A DNA stretch of 64,000 nt from Tenacibaculum aquimarinum (GCF_022478115.1 NZ_JAKGSC010000001.1:620001-684000); one strand, 5' to 3'; positions 1 through 9,015 are shown, counted from the stretch's first letter. Made by a program: numbers and translations. Notes: generated by a model not told the origin, from the letters alone.

Positions 1-17
1 AATTAAAGTTATATAAT

Positions 18-590
18 TTGATAAAAAAACACCGCCATTTTATAATTCATAAACCTTGGGGAATGATTTCTCAATTTGTAAATCCTGCAAAGCGGAAGAA
101 AAAATTATTGGGTGAATTATATGATTTCCCTGATGGAACAATGGCAATTGGACGTTTAGATGTGCCTTCGGAAGGCCTACTTTTATTAACAACTGATGGA
201 AAAGTTTCTGCTGAGATTAGATCACAAAAATACGAGAAAGAATACTACGTACAAGTTGATGGAATTATAACTGAAAAAGAGATAGCACAATTAAAAACAG
301 GTGTAGAAATTGGTTTTAATGGAAAAAAATATATTACAAAGCCAGGGAAAGCATTTTTAATTGATGACCCAAAGTTTCCACTGAGAAGTCAAAAAATTAG
401 AGATGAACGACATGGTCCAACAAGTTGGGTTTCAATAATTATTAGAGAAGGAAAGTTTAGACAAGTACGTAAAATGACCGCAGCAGTTGGGTTTCCTACT
501 TTACGTTTAATTCGCATTAGAATTGGTGAAATACAATTAGGAAATATAAAAGTTGGAAAAGTTATTGAAGTTAATGGATTTGTTTCTTAA
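18..590 (+). CDS. rluE: RluE-type 23S rRNA pseudouridine synthase
   Basis: Converts a specific uridine in 23S rRNA to pseudouridine (RsuA/RluB/E/F family). The 190-residue protein begins directly with the catalytic domain (HKPWGMISQF) and has no N-terminal S4 domain, as in RluE. The catalytic aspartate is Asp48 in the motif GRLD, followed by SEGLLLLTTDG. The C-terminal family motif REGKFRQVRKM is present near residues 145-155. The start is a TTG at position 18; no ATG precedes the conserved HKPWG block, but only 17 bases of upstream sequence are visible. A decayed paralogue lies 1.3 kb downstream. The family is sure; the exact target uridine is inferred. Confidence 0.85.
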   Translation: MIKKHRHFIIHKPWGMISQFVNPAKRKKKLLGELYDFPDGTMAIGRLDVPSEGLLLLTTDGKVSAEIRSQKYEKEYYVQVDGIITEKEIAQLKTGVEIGFNGKKYITKPGKAFLIDDPKFPLRSQKIRDERHGPTSWVSIIIREGKFRQVRKMTAAVGFPTLRLIRIRIGEIQLGNIKVGKVIEVNGFVS

Positions 591-678
591 AAAAACATAT
601 CTTTCTGTAATTTTTATGCTTTTTTATCTACTAAGACATAATACTTATTTTTTATAAACTTCTGATTTTTAATAAATA

Positions 679-1848
679 ATGAAAATATTAATTCTTTTTC
701 TTTTCTTTATTACTAGTATATATTCTCAAAGAACTTATATACCTGATAATAATTTTGAGCAAGCTCTTATTGATAAAGGTTATGATTCTGGTCCAATAGA
801 TAATTACGTTTTAACTTCCAATATTAATAATTTGAATGAAATTTTTTTAATGGACTATAATATTTCTGACTTAACTGGTATTCAAGATTTTTCTAATATA
901 AAACACCTACAGGTTAGAAATAATAATTTAGTAGAAATAGATATTTCTTCTCTTATTAAATTAAGAACCATCTCTTGTAATAATAACAAATTAGAAAGTA
1001 TCGATATATCTAATAATAGGAACTTAGAAATTCTTTTTTGTAAAAATAATAATATAAAAGAAATAATAACCACTAATAATCCTCTGCTTCAATCTATTGA
1101 TTTTAGTAACAATAAAATTGAAGAATTAAATTTTTCAAGTAATAACGATTTACAGTTTATTTCTGTTAATAATAATGATTTAGAGTATCTTAACGTTAAA
1201 AATGGACACAATATTGAAATTACAAGCTTTAATGCATTAAATAATCCAAAATTAGAATGTATTGCTGTTGATAATATTAATTATAGTACTATTAATTGGT
1301 TAAATGTTGATAATACAACTAGCTTTACTGATAATGAGGAAGCATGTACACCAATACCATGTAACATTTTTGTTGATGAAATAGAAGATATAAACACATG
1401 CCAAAATTATATTTTACCAGAATTAATAAATGGAAATTATTACACGCTCTCTGGTGGTGAAGGTGAAATGTTACAATTTGGAGATATAATTTCTAGCTCA
1501 CAAACTATTTATATTTATAATACAGATACTATAAATTCTAATTGTACAAAAGAAAGCAGCTTTACTATAAATATAGACTGTAATGTTGGTAATTTTAATT
1601 CTTTTCCATTGTTTTTTACTCCAAATGACGATTATAAAAATGATTTTTGGGTGGTAAAATCTAATAAAGAAATTAAAGAAATATTAATTTTTAATAGGTT
1701 TGGAAAACTTATTTCCAAACCAGACTTACAATTAGGTTGGGATGGAACTTATAAAGGAAATAAAGTTCCTTCAAATACCTATTGGTATAAAATACATTTT
1801 TTAGATAATTCTCTAAAATATGGAAGTATTACATTACTTAGAAAATAA
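679..1848 (+). CDS. Secreted leucine-rich-repeat-like protein with T9SS type B C-terminal domain
   Basis: A 389-residue exported protein of unknown function. It has an N-terminal signal peptide (MKILILFLFFITSIYSQ). Residues of about 55-200 are LRR-like, with repeated N-N-x-L-x-x-I/L-[DN]-[IV]-S units about 21 residues long, a form common in flavobacterial secreted LRR proteins. The C-terminal ~85 residues (FFTPNDDYKNDFWVV...GWDGTYKGNKVPSNTYWYKI) match the gliding-motility-associated or T9SS type B sorting domain, so export across the outer membrane by T9SS is expected. It lies between an intact and a decayed copy of a pseudouridine synthase gene. The binding partner is unknown. Confidence 0.85.
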   Translation: MKILILFLFFITSIYSQRTYIPDNNFEQALIDKGYDSGPIDNYVLTSNINNLNEIFLMDYNISDLTGIQDFSNIKHLQVRNNNLVEIDISSLIKLRTISCNNNKLESIDISNNRNLEILFCKNNNIKEIITTNNPLLQSIDFSNNKIEELNFSSNNDLQFISVNNNDLEYLNVKNGHNIEITSFNALNNPKLECIAVDNINYSTINWLNVDNTTSFTDNEEACTPIPCNIFVDEIEDINTCQNYILPELINGNYYTLSGGEGEMLQFGDIISSSQTIYIYNTDTINSNCTKESSFTINIDCNVGNFNSFPLFFTPNDDYKNDFWVVKSNKEIKEILIFNRFGKLISKPDLQLGWDGTYKGNKVPSNTYWYKIHFLDNSLKYGSITLLRK

Positions 1849-1851
1849 GTA

Positions 1852-2256
1852 ATGCAAAAACACCGTCATTTTATAATTCATAAACCTTAGGGAATGATTT
1901 CTCAGTTTATAAATCCCGCAAAGCGGAAGAAAAAATTATTAGGTGAATTATACGATTTTCCTGAAGGAAAAATGGCAATTGGACGTTTAGATATGCCTTC
2001 GGAAGGCTTATTTTTATTAACAACTGATGGAAAAGTTTCTACTGAAATTAGACCCCAAAAATACGAGAAAGAATACTACGTACGAGTTGATAGAGTTATA
2101 ACCGAAAAAGAGGTAGCACAATTAAAAACAGGTGTATAAATTGGTTTTAATGGAAAAAAATATATCACAAAACCTGAGAAATAATTTTTAATTGATAAAA
2201 TACAATTAGATGATTTAGTAGTTGGAGGCGCTAAACAAGTAAATAATTTAACTTGA
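1852..2256 (+). pseudogene. Decayed duplicate of the RluE-type pseudouridine synthase
   Basis: The frame starts with ATG at 1852 and closely matches the intact gene at 18-590. It carries three in-frame stops: TAG at 1888-1890 where the intact copy has the TGG of HKPWG, TAA at 2137-2139 where it has GAA, and TAA near 2182. About 54 codons, including the REGKFRQVRKM motif, are missing after FLID (around 2197), yet the frame stays in register. It ends with IQLDDLVVGGAKQVNN and a TGA at 2254-2256. There are no frameshifts. The two copies differ at many silent and some replacement positions, so the duplication is not very recent. A functional product is very unlikely. Confidence 0.85.
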
Positions 2257-2300
2257 TATTTATCATATAAATTAGTAAAACTTGTACTTAATTTTGTTAA

Positions 2301-2411
2301 ATGAATAATTCTAACACAACTTTATATATTGTAGCTGGGGTAATAATTTTACACTTTGTAGTTGGTTTTGGTTACTTAATTTATAAAATGACTAAAAAAA
2401 AAGAGAAGTAA
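2301..2411 (+). CDS. Small single-span membrane peptide (36 aa)
   Basis: A 36-codon frame starting MNNSNTTLYIVAGVI. It has one strong hydrophobic segment (residues 8-28) followed by a basic tail (KMTKKKEK), the usual layout of a one-pass membrane peptide with its C-terminus in the cytoplasm. A TAATTTTG element (2289-2296) resembling the flavobacterial -7 box lies just upstream. The stop codon falls inside a hairpin that probably terminates transcription. The function is unknown; the call rests on composition and context only. Confidence 0.5.
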   Translation: MNNSNTTLYIVAGVIILHFVVGFGYLIYKMTKKKEK

Positions 2412-2424
2412 AACACTTCTCTTT
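2400..2424. terminator. Bidirectional rho-independent terminator
   Basis: Inverted repeat with 10-base arms (AAAGAGAAGT / ACTTCTCTTT) and a 5-base loop at 2410-2414. It has an A-run on the left and T-rich sequence on the right. It lies between the converging small peptide gene and metalloprotease gene, so it can serve both strands. Confidence 0.75.
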
Positions 2425-2446
2425 CTTATTAAATTCTAATTAAAAT

Positions 2447-3223
2447 TTATTTTCCTCCATTAGCTTTTAAATCTGCCAAGCATTGAGCGTCTAAAGTTGG
2501 TACACTTCCTGCTGAAAGCATGTTACCAATACCTTGGCTCGTTTCTGCTGCCCAATACATTAAACAATCTTCTTCATCACAATGTTTAGGATGTTCTTCA
2601 TCTTCATGATCACTTTGTAAATCGGTTCCTAAATTTGTTAATCCTAAAATATGGCCAAACTCATGGTTAATTACTGAAGTTTCTAACATACTTCTTTCTG
2701 GATCAAAACTACTATCACTTAAATTATGAATTGTTTCTTCATAAATTACAAAAGAAGTGTTCCAATAGGCTGTTCCTAAAACCGAACTAGAATTGGTATC
2801 ATTAGAAGATTTTCCATTAATAAACAAAACCCAAACAGCAATTGTTGTATCTGTATTATAAGCTGTTCTATTTTCTTTTTCTATAGCCACAACTTCTTCT
2901 AAAGTATAAACTGTTTTACCTGTGCTAGGAATTTCATTAGTAATAAATTCTATCCCTTCTGGTTTGTTAATTCTATTTTCAAGAAAAGTTTTAAAATTAT
3001 TTTTAGCTATTTCAGCAGGTTCAAAACCTTCAATAAAAGCCATTTCTACTGTTATTTTCTTAAAATTAATATCTGATAGCAAATCATTTGCAGAAGATCC
3101 TGTAGGTTGCCTGTTTTCATTGACAGTTACTGTTGGGTTCTCTGTATTTTCTTCACTCATAGAAGAAGAACATGAATAAAATACTAAAAAGAATAAGAAG
3201 GTTTTTATAAGAGAAGTTTTCAT
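2447..3223 (-). CDS. Lipoprotein zinc metalloprotease, metzincin/archaemetzincin-like
   Basis: A predicted 258-residue lipoprotein (MKTSLIKTFLFFLVFYSC, lipobox Cys18) with a zinc-protease motif H187-E-F-G-H191-x-x-G194. Further on comes H214-C215-x4-C220-x-M222, the second half of the archaemetzincin (M54) signature HExxHxxGxxHCx4CxM. Here the two halves are separated by an extra acidic, His-rich loop of about 17 residues (DLQSDHEDEEHPK). The Met would form the Met-turn. The distal CxxC of true archaemetzincins is not seen. It is probably anchored to a membrane and degrades or senses peptides; the substrate is unknown. The neighbouring lipoprotein gene runs in the same direction and diverges from an ECF sigma set. 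Confidence 0.75.
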   Translation of the reverse strand: MKTSLIKTFLFFLVFYSCSSSMSEENTENPTVTVNENRQPTGSSANDLLSDINFKKITVEMAFIEGFEPAEIAKNNFKTFLENRINKPEGIEFITNEIPSTGKTVYTLEEVVAIEKENRTAYNTDTTIAVWVLFINGKSSNDTNSSSVLGTAYWNTSFVIYEETIHNLSDSSFDPERSMLETSVINHEFGHILGLTNLGTDLQSDHEDEEHPKHCDEEDCLMYWAAETSQGIGNMLSAGSVPTLDAQCLADLKANGGK

Positions 3224-3347
3224 TTAATTTTAATTTATAAATATACTTACGAACAAATAAGGTTTCTGGTTTTAAAAAAAGCCTTACAACTATAATTAAA
3301 TAGTCGCAAAGCTTTTAAACAACTAAACTAAAGGGGCACTAAAAAAT

Positions 3348-4400
3348 TTATATTTTTTTAAATGTTAATGTTGTTGATGCATCTGTTTTACTTTTTAAAT
3401 GAACTAAAGTATTGCTATAAGTAGTTACTACCCAATCTTGCCCTAAAGCACTAACTGCAGTTCCACTAGCAAAATTTGTGTTTAAAAAAACATCTGTTTC
3501 TGAGCTTACTGAATAGGTTCCTTCTATATTACTTGTTGTTGTGTTTACAATATCTTTAGCTAATAACTTTAAGTCGTTAGTAAACTCAATTGTATAATTT
3601 ACATAATCATTTGCAGTATCTACACTTGCAACAATATAGCTTTCTACAGTAAATTTAGTTCCTGTTAAAATGGCTTCAACTTCTGCTGCTACTTCAGCAG
3701 AATCTTCTTTTTCTTCTTCAAACTGAACACACTCTGAAATTGCATTCTGAAAATCTATATCACTATTAACTGCTACAGACGTTCCATTACTTAATGTTAC
3801 ATTTATAGGATAATCAACTGAAAATAATTCATCTTGTTGTAAACCTGTAATAAAAGTGTGTAATTGGTTTTCTGACTGAAGAACAACATTTCCTGTTTGT
3901 TCCAAAGCAATATCATAGGTTAAAATTGTAATTGGAAACTCAATATCTACACAAGAAATTGCATCTTCTCCTTGAGATTGTGCGTTTTCACATTCTTGTT
4001 TTAAAGCATCAAATTCCGTTTGATTATTAACAGTAACTTCTGTGTAATTACTTGTTTTAACACTTATAGGAAATTCAAATATAACAGTATCAGAATCATC
4101 ATTAAACTCTCCCATAATGTTTAATACTGAAGAAAAATCTAATTTACTTAAAAGCGTAACTTGTTGTCCGTTTACGGTTGCAGATAGGGGAAATAATAGC
4201 TCTGTACATGCATTTCCATCTAAAAAATCATCTTCCGAACCATTATTCATTGCAGTTCTTTCATAATTTGATGCTGTTGGTGATGTTGAAGAATTTGTGT
4301 TTGGATTAGATCCTATTTCTGCATTTTCTTCAGTTTGACATGCTGTAAAACCTAAAACTAATGTTAATGTTAATAGTGTTATTTTTTTTAATACTTTCAT
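3348..4400 (-). CDS. Lipoprotein with repeated FPI domains and lipocalin-like C-terminus
   Basis: A 350-residue lipoprotein (signal ...LVLGFTAC, Cys21). After a low-complexity linker there are two similar units of about 90 residues: C-T-E-L-L-F-P...FEFPI...VTVNNQTEFDALKQEC and C-V-D-I-E-F-P-I...VDYPI...VAVNSDIDFQNAISEC. An acidic linker follows, then a region starting near residue 245 (GTKFTVESYI...NYTIEFTNDLKL...EGTYSV) that looks like a lipocalin-type barrel. The units share flanking cysteines that could form disulfides. The function is unknown. It lies head-to-head with the ECF sigma factor at 4568, so it may be part of that regulon. Confidence 0.7.
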   Translation of the reverse strand: MKVLKKITLLTLTLVLGFTACQTEENAEIGSNPNTNSSTSPTASNYERTAMNNGSEDDFLDGNACTELLFPLSATVNGQQVTLLSKLDFSSVLNIMGEFNDDSDTVIFEFPISVKTSNYTEVTVNNQTEFDALKQECENAQSQGEDAISCVDIEFPITILTYDIALEQTGNVVLQSENQLHTFITGLQQDELFSVDYPINVTLSNGTSVAVNSDIDFQNAISECVQFEEEKEDSAEVAAEVEAILTGTKFTVESYIVASVDTANDYVNYTIEFTNDLKLLAKDIVNTTTSNIEGTYSVSSETDVFLNTNFASGTAVSALGQDWVVTTYSNTLVHLKSKTDASTTLTFKKI

Positions 4401-4530
4401 CTTAATATCTTTTAATAATTAATGTTTATTATTTTAATAGGAAAAAACTTTTTTAATTTACCTAAATATTATTTTTGGGAGAGGCCTAATTTCCCTTCTG
4501 TAAGTAAAACAACTAAATATTTATTTACCC

Positions 4531-4539
4531 TACCTTTGC
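4531..4539 (+). promoter_or_regulatory. Flavobacterial -7 promoter element of the ECF sigma gene
   Basis: TACCTTTGC fits the Bacteroidota housekeeping -7 consensus TAnnTTTGC and lies 28 bases before the sigma factor ATG. No clear TTG -33 box is seen at the usual spacing. Confidence 0.5.
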
Positions 4540-4567
4540 AATTCATTTTTCCTTAAAAAAATATTTT

Positions 4568-5077
4568 ATGGCTACTAAGTCTCTTTGTGATGAAATTTAT
4601 TTTAATGAATTTTATACTTCTCATATTCAGCATGCTAGTAACTTTGCATACTATAAATCTGGAGATAAAAATACTTCATTAGATTTAGCACAAGAAGCAT
4701 TTATAAAAATTTGGGAAAACTGTTCTAAAGTAGATTTTTCTAAAGCAAAGTCTTACTTATTTACAGTGGTAAATAACCTTTTTCTTAACAAAGTTAAACA
4801 TGAAAAAGTAGTTTTAGAATATGCTAAAAGTAGTCCTTATTTAGATGTTAATAACCAGAATCCTGAATATTTATTAGAAGAAGAAGAGTTTAAAAATAAA
4901 CTTCAAAATGCAATTTCAGAATTAACTGAAGGAGAAAGAGAAGTTTTTTTAATGAATAGAATTGATGGAAAAAAATACAGAGAAATAGCAGAATTCTTAG
5001 AAATTTCTCAAAAAGCAGTTGAAAAAAGGATGTCATCAGCATTAAAAAAATTGAGAACAAAAATTGAAGGAATTTAA
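4568..5077 (+). CDS. ECF RNA polymerase sigma factor, FecI-like
   Basis: A 169-residue ECF sigma-70 family factor. Sigma region 2 spans about residues 10-75, with the core-binding/-10 segment DLAQEAFIKIWEN. Region 4 spans about residues 115-165 (LTEGEREVFLMNRIDGKKYREIAEFL, then the helix-turn-helix recognition part ISQKAVEKRMSSALKKLR). It is followed 59 bases later by a FecR anti-sigma gene and then a TonB receptor, the normal order for envelope-to-nucleus signalling in Bacteroidota. Its activity is expected to be released when the receptor is occupied. The target promoters are not known. Confidence 0.93.
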   Translation: MATKSLCDEIYFNEFYTSHIQHASNFAYYKSGDKNTSLDLAQEAFIKIWENCSKVDFSKAKSYLFTVVNNLFLNKVKHEKVVLEYAKSSPYLDVNNQNPEYLLEEEEFKNKLQNAISELTEGEREVFLMNRIDGKKYREIAEFLEISQKAVEKRMSSALKKLRTKIEGI

Positions 5078-5136
5078 TCTTCTTTTAAAGTAGGGTAAAA
5101 CACATTATAGTTGTTATATATATAGAAGTACCAAAA

Positions 5137-6051
5137 ATGAAAAACGAAAACGACATTTTAAAATGGCTAAACAGAGAAAACTCTGATGAAGATTTATTGC
5201 GCCTAAAAGAAACTGAAGAGTTTACTACTTTAGAAAAAATTGCGCATTATTCATCTCAGTTAGATACTCCAAAAGTAAATGTAGAAGAAGCATTAAAAGA
5301 TTTAAAATTAAAAACGCAAAACACAACCAAAAAAGGTAAAGTTGTTCGTTTTAATATTAAAAAATTGTACAAATATGCTGCTATTTTGGTTGTTTTATTA
5401 ACAACTACTTATTTTCTATTTTCAAATAGTAACACTAATTTTAAAACAGAATTTGCACAAACAAAGAACTTTAATTTACCCGATAATTCTGAAGTAATTT
5501 TAAATGCTAACTCTGAAATTTCTTACGCTAAAGATAAATGGGAAGAGAATAGAAATTTAAATTTAGAAGGAGAAGCATATTTTAAAGTACAAAAAGGAAA
5601 AAAGTTTACTGTAAATACTGAAATTGGTGAAGTAACTGTACTTGGAACACAATTTAATGTAAAAGAAAGAGAAAACTATTTTGAAGTAAAAACTTATGAA
5701 GGTTTAGTAAGTGTTACGTATAAAAACTCTGTTGTTAAATTGCCTAAAGGAACCATTTTTAAAGTAGTAAATGGTAAAATTGATACCACACATACTTTTG
5801 ATATAAATGAAAAATCTTGGTTGCAAAAAGAATCTAATTTTAAAAGTACAGCTTTACGTTTTGTTTTAGAAGAAATAGAAAATCAATTTGGATATACTAT
5901 AGAAACAACAGCTATAAATTTAGATATTTTATATTCTGGTGGTTTTACACATAATGATGTAAATAATGCATTAAAATCAATAACAATTCCTTTACAATTA
6001 TCTTATAAAATTGATGGTAAAAAAATTACTATCTTTAACTATGATAAATAG
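5137..6051 (+). CDS. FecR-family anti-sigma factor
   Basis: A 304-residue inner-membrane protein that should hold the upstream sigma factor and receive a signal from the TonB receptor. It has a cytoplasmic N-terminus of about 85 residues and one transmembrane segment (YAAILVVLLTTTYFLF, about residues 83-99). A periplasmic FecR domain follows (LPDNSEVILNANSEISY ... GEAYFKVQKGKKFTV ... GTQFNVKE), and the C-terminal DUF4974-type segment resembles STN folds. Its stop overlaps the receptor start by 11 bases, pointing to translational coupling. Confidence 0.93.
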   Translation: MKNENDILKWLNRENSDEDLLRLKETEEFTTLEKIAHYSSQLDTPKVNVEEALKDLKLKTQNTTKKGKVVRFNIKKLYKYAAILVVLLTTTYFLFSNSNTNFKTEFAQTKNFNLPDNSEVILNANSEISYAKDKWEENRNLNLEGEAYFKVQKGKKFTVNTEIGEVTVLGTQFNVKERENYFEVKTYEGLVSVTYKNSVVKLPKGTIFKVVNGKIDTTHTFDINEKSWLQKESNFKSTALRFVLEEIENQFGYTIETTAINLDILYSGGFTHNDVNNALKSITIPLQLSYKIDGKKITIFNYDK

Positions 6052-8572
6052 GTTTCAGTTTTTTTTTATCAGTTTTATACTTATAACTAGTATAACGTTT
6101 GCTCAGAATTCTTCTGATAAAATTGCACTGTCTTCATTATTATTGAATTTAGAAAAAACGTATGATATTAAGTTTTCTTATTCAGATAATGATATAAAAA
6201 ACGTTACTATAACGCCACCTAAAAAAGGAATATCGCTCCAAGATCTTTTAGCTTATTTAAACACAAAAACAACTTTACAATTTAATACTTTAGACAATAG
6301 ATATGTAACTATTTCTTACTTAAATAAACTTATTTCAATTTGTGGTAGTGTATTAAATGTAAGCAATTTAGAACCACTTGTTTTAGCTTCGGTAAGAATA
6401 AATAATTCTAAAATAGGAACTGTAACTAATGACAAAGGTGATTTTTATCTTCAAAATGTACCTGTAAATGCCACAGTAAGTATTTCTTTTATTAGTAATA
6501 AAACAAAAGAAGTATTGGTGAAAGAATTATTTTCTTCTAGTGGTTGTAAAACAATTTATTTAGATGAAGAAGTTGAAGAATTATCTGAAGTAAGAATTGC
6601 ACAATTTTTAACTTCTGGTTTACAAAAAAATGTAGACGGAAGTACAGTTTTAAACACAGAAAAATTTGGAATTTTACCTGGTTTAATTGAACCCGATATT
6701 TTAAAAACAATTAAAATTTTACCTGGAGTAGAAAGTGTAAACGAAAGTATTTCTAATATTAATGTTAGAGGTGGTACAAACGACCAAAATTTAATGCTTT
6801 GGGATGGAATTAAAATGTATCATTCTGGTCATTTTTTTGGCTTAATATCGGCTTATAATCCATATTTAACAAAGAAGGTTGCGGTAACTAAAAATGGTAC
6901 AAGCAGTGCTTTTTCTGACGGAGTTTCTTCAACAATAAACATGCAAACTTCTAATAGAATTACAAATAAATTTTCTGGAGGTGGTGGTTTTAATTTCTTA
7001 AGCGCAGATGCTTTTTTAAGAGTTCCTATTAAAGATAATATTGAGTTTCATATTTCCGGAAGAAGATCTTTTACAGATTATTTAAATACACCAACTTATA
7101 ATAATTATTTTGCACGTAGTTTTCAAAATAATTCAGTTGCTTCTAACTCAGAAAATGATGCTGATTCTAATTTTTATTTCTATGATTATTCTTTTAAATT
7201 CTTATACGATGTAAATTTTAACCATGCTATTAGAGCTAATTTTATTCACATTAAAAATAATTTTGAATTTAAAGAAGAATACGCTTCTAATACCAATACA
7301 ATAGAAGAAAAAAGTAATTTAATACAAGAAAATATAGGCGCTAAAATTAATTGGGAAGCAGATTGGAGTTCAAATTTTTCTACAAATTTATCGGCTTTTT
7401 TCTCTGATTATAGAATTAATTCTTCAGATTATAATAAGGAAACAGATCAATTTCAAACACAATTTAACAACGTTTTAGAAACTGAAATTAAACTCCATTC
7501 TAAATATGAGTTTTCTGATGTTTTTCATTTTACAAATGGTTTTGTATTTAATGAAATTGGTATAAGAAATACCACTACAGTTAATGCTCCAAGTTTTTCT
7601 AAAACATTAAAAGAAGTATTATTAAAAAGTGCATTTTATTCTGAAATTGAATATCAAAAAAACAAAACTTATGCAAGATTTGGTTTTAGAGTTAGTCATT
7701 TTAATAAGTTTAATAAATTCATTTTAGAACCTAGAGTTAACATAAGACAAAAAATAAATTCAGAGTTTTCATTAAAATTAGAGGGTGAATTTAAAAACCA
7801 AACTACAGCTCAAAAAATAGATTTTGAAGATAATTTTTTAGGTATAGAAAAAAGAAGATGGATTCTTTCTGATAACGATAAAACGCCAATAATTAAAAGT
7901 AAACAAGCTTCTTTTGGAGTGGAATTTTCTAAGAATAAACTAATATTAGATATTACAGGTTTTTATAAAAAAGTAAGTGGAATAACTGCTGCAAATCAAG
8001 GATTTTACAACAATACACAAACTTTTAATTCTATTGGAAATTACGAGACAAAAGGAGTAGAGTTCTTAATAAATAAACAAGCTAAAAATATTAGTACTTG
8101 GTTAAGTTACACCTATTCTAAAAACGATTATGAGTTTGATATTTTTAATCCTCAAACTTTTTCCAATAGTTTAGATATTACACATTCATTAAGTGCTGCT
8201 TTTAACTATAGTTTTACTAAAAACTTTAAAATATCTCTAGGTAATGTTTTACGTTCTGGTAAACCTTTTACCAAGCCTATTAAAGGTAATGAAACTATAC
8301 AAAACGGAAATAATACTATTGTAAATTACGATAATCCAAATAAAGAAAGGTTAGATAACTTTTTTAGAGTTGATGTTTCCGGAAGTTATAAATTTAAATT
8401 TTCTGAAGCTATAAAATCTACAATACGTGTAGGTTTTACCAATATTACTGATAGAAAAAACATTATAGATTCGTATTATATTGTAGATGAAACTGCAGAA
8501 AATAATGTAAGACGAATAGATAATTATTCTTTACCTTTTACACCAAATTTAAGTTTTAGAGTAAACTTTTAA
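6041..8572 (+). CDS. TonB-dependent outer-membrane receptor with STN signalling domain
   Basis: About 843 residues. I chose the ATG at 6041 because it is followed at once by a signal peptide (MINRFQFFFISFILITSITFAQ) and overlaps the fecR stop; an ATG at 6011 is also open. Order: signal peptide, STN domain (about residues 25-100) that contacts FecR, carboxypeptidase-regulatory-like domain (about 105-190), plug (INVRGGTNDQNLMLWDGIKMY) and a beta-barrel ending in ...SFRVNF with the aromatic C-terminus expected of outer-membrane proteins. The ligand is unknown. No SusD-like gene follows, which argues against a glycan-utilisation SusCD pair. The end meets the converging elaA gene, with a 4-base overlap. 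Confidence 0.92.
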   Translation: MINRFQFFFISFILITSITFAQNSSDKIALSSLLLNLEKTYDIKFSYSDNDIKNVTITPPKKGISLQDLLAYLNTKTTLQFNTLDNRYVTISYLNKLISICGSVLNVSNLEPLVLASVRINNSKIGTVTNDKGDFYLQNVPVNATVSISFISNKTKEVLVKELFSSSGCKTIYLDEEVEELSEVRIAQFLTSGLQKNVDGSTVLNTEKFGILPGLIEPDILKTIKILPGVESVNESISNINVRGGTNDQNLMLWDGIKMYHSGHFFGLISAYNPYLTKKVAVTKNGTSSAFSDGVSSTINMQTSNRITNKFSGGGGFNFLSADAFLRVPIKDNIEFHISGRRSFTDYLNTPTYNNYFARSFQNNSVASNSENDADSNFYFYDYSFKFLYDVNFNHAIRANFIHIKNNFEFKEEYASNTNTIEEKSNLIQENIGAKINWEADWSSNFSTNLSAFFSDYRINSSDYNKETDQFQTQFNNVLETEIKLHSKYEFSDVFHFTNGFVFNEIGIRNTTTVNAPSFSKTLKEVLLKSAFYSEIEYQKNKTYARFGFRVSHFNKFNKFILEPRVNIRQKINSEFSLKLEGEFKNQTTAQKIDFEDNFLGIEKRRWILSDNDKTPIIKSKQASFGVEFSKNKLILDITGFYKKVSGITAANQGFYNNTQTFNSIGNYETKGVEFLINKQAKNISTWLSYTYSKNDYEFDIFNPQTFSNSLDITHSLSAAFNYSFTKNFKISLGNVLRSGKPFTKPIKGNETIQNGNNTIVNYDNPNKERLDNFFRVDVSGSYKFKFSEAIKSTIRVGFTNITDRKNIIDSYYIVDETAENNVRRIDNYSLPFTPNLSFRVNF

Positions 8573-9015
8573 TTAGCATTTAAATCCATTCTAATATGTG
8601 GAATTCCGTCTTCTAAATACTCTTCACCTATTTGTTTAAAACCATGCGTTTCATAAAACTTCTTTAAATACAATTGGGCAGAAATTGTAATTTCTTCAAC
8701 TTTAAAATGATAATTTACAGCGTCTATAGAAGCTTTCATTAAATTGTGTCCGTAACCGTATTTTCTTTCTTCAGCAGCTACAACAACTCTACCAATACTT
8801 GCATTTTTAAAATAATCTCCTGGTTTAAAAATACGTGTATACGCTACTATTTTATCGTTTTTAAAACCTAAAATATGTAAAGATTTTTGATCTTTATAAT
8901 CAATATCTTGGTACACACACTCTTGTTCTACAACAAAAACTTCTGAGCGTAATTGTAAAATAGCATACAACTCATTAATAGTTAATTCTGAAAATGATTT
9001 TACGGTAAATTTCAT
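8569..9015 (-). CDS. ElaA-like GNAT acetyltransferase
   Basis: A GNAT-fold N-acetyltransferase close to E. coli ElaA. The ElaA hallmark LRSEVFVVEQECVYQDIDYKDQKSLHI is present in the N-terminal third. The acetyl-CoA loop is in the segment IGRVVVAAEERKYGYGHNLMKASI. The start is taken as the ATG at 9015, which overlaps the rpiB stop as TAATG; a TTG two codons earlier is less likely. It is co-transcribed behind rpiB. The substrate is unknown. Confidence 0.88.
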   Translation of the reverse strand: MKFTVKSFSELTINELYAILQLRSEVFVVEQECVYQDIDYKDQKSLHILGFKNDKIVAYTRIFKPGDYFKNASIGRVVVAAEERKYGYGHNLMKASIDAVNYHFKVEEITISAQLYLKKFYETHGFKQIGEEYLEDGIPHIRMDLNAN

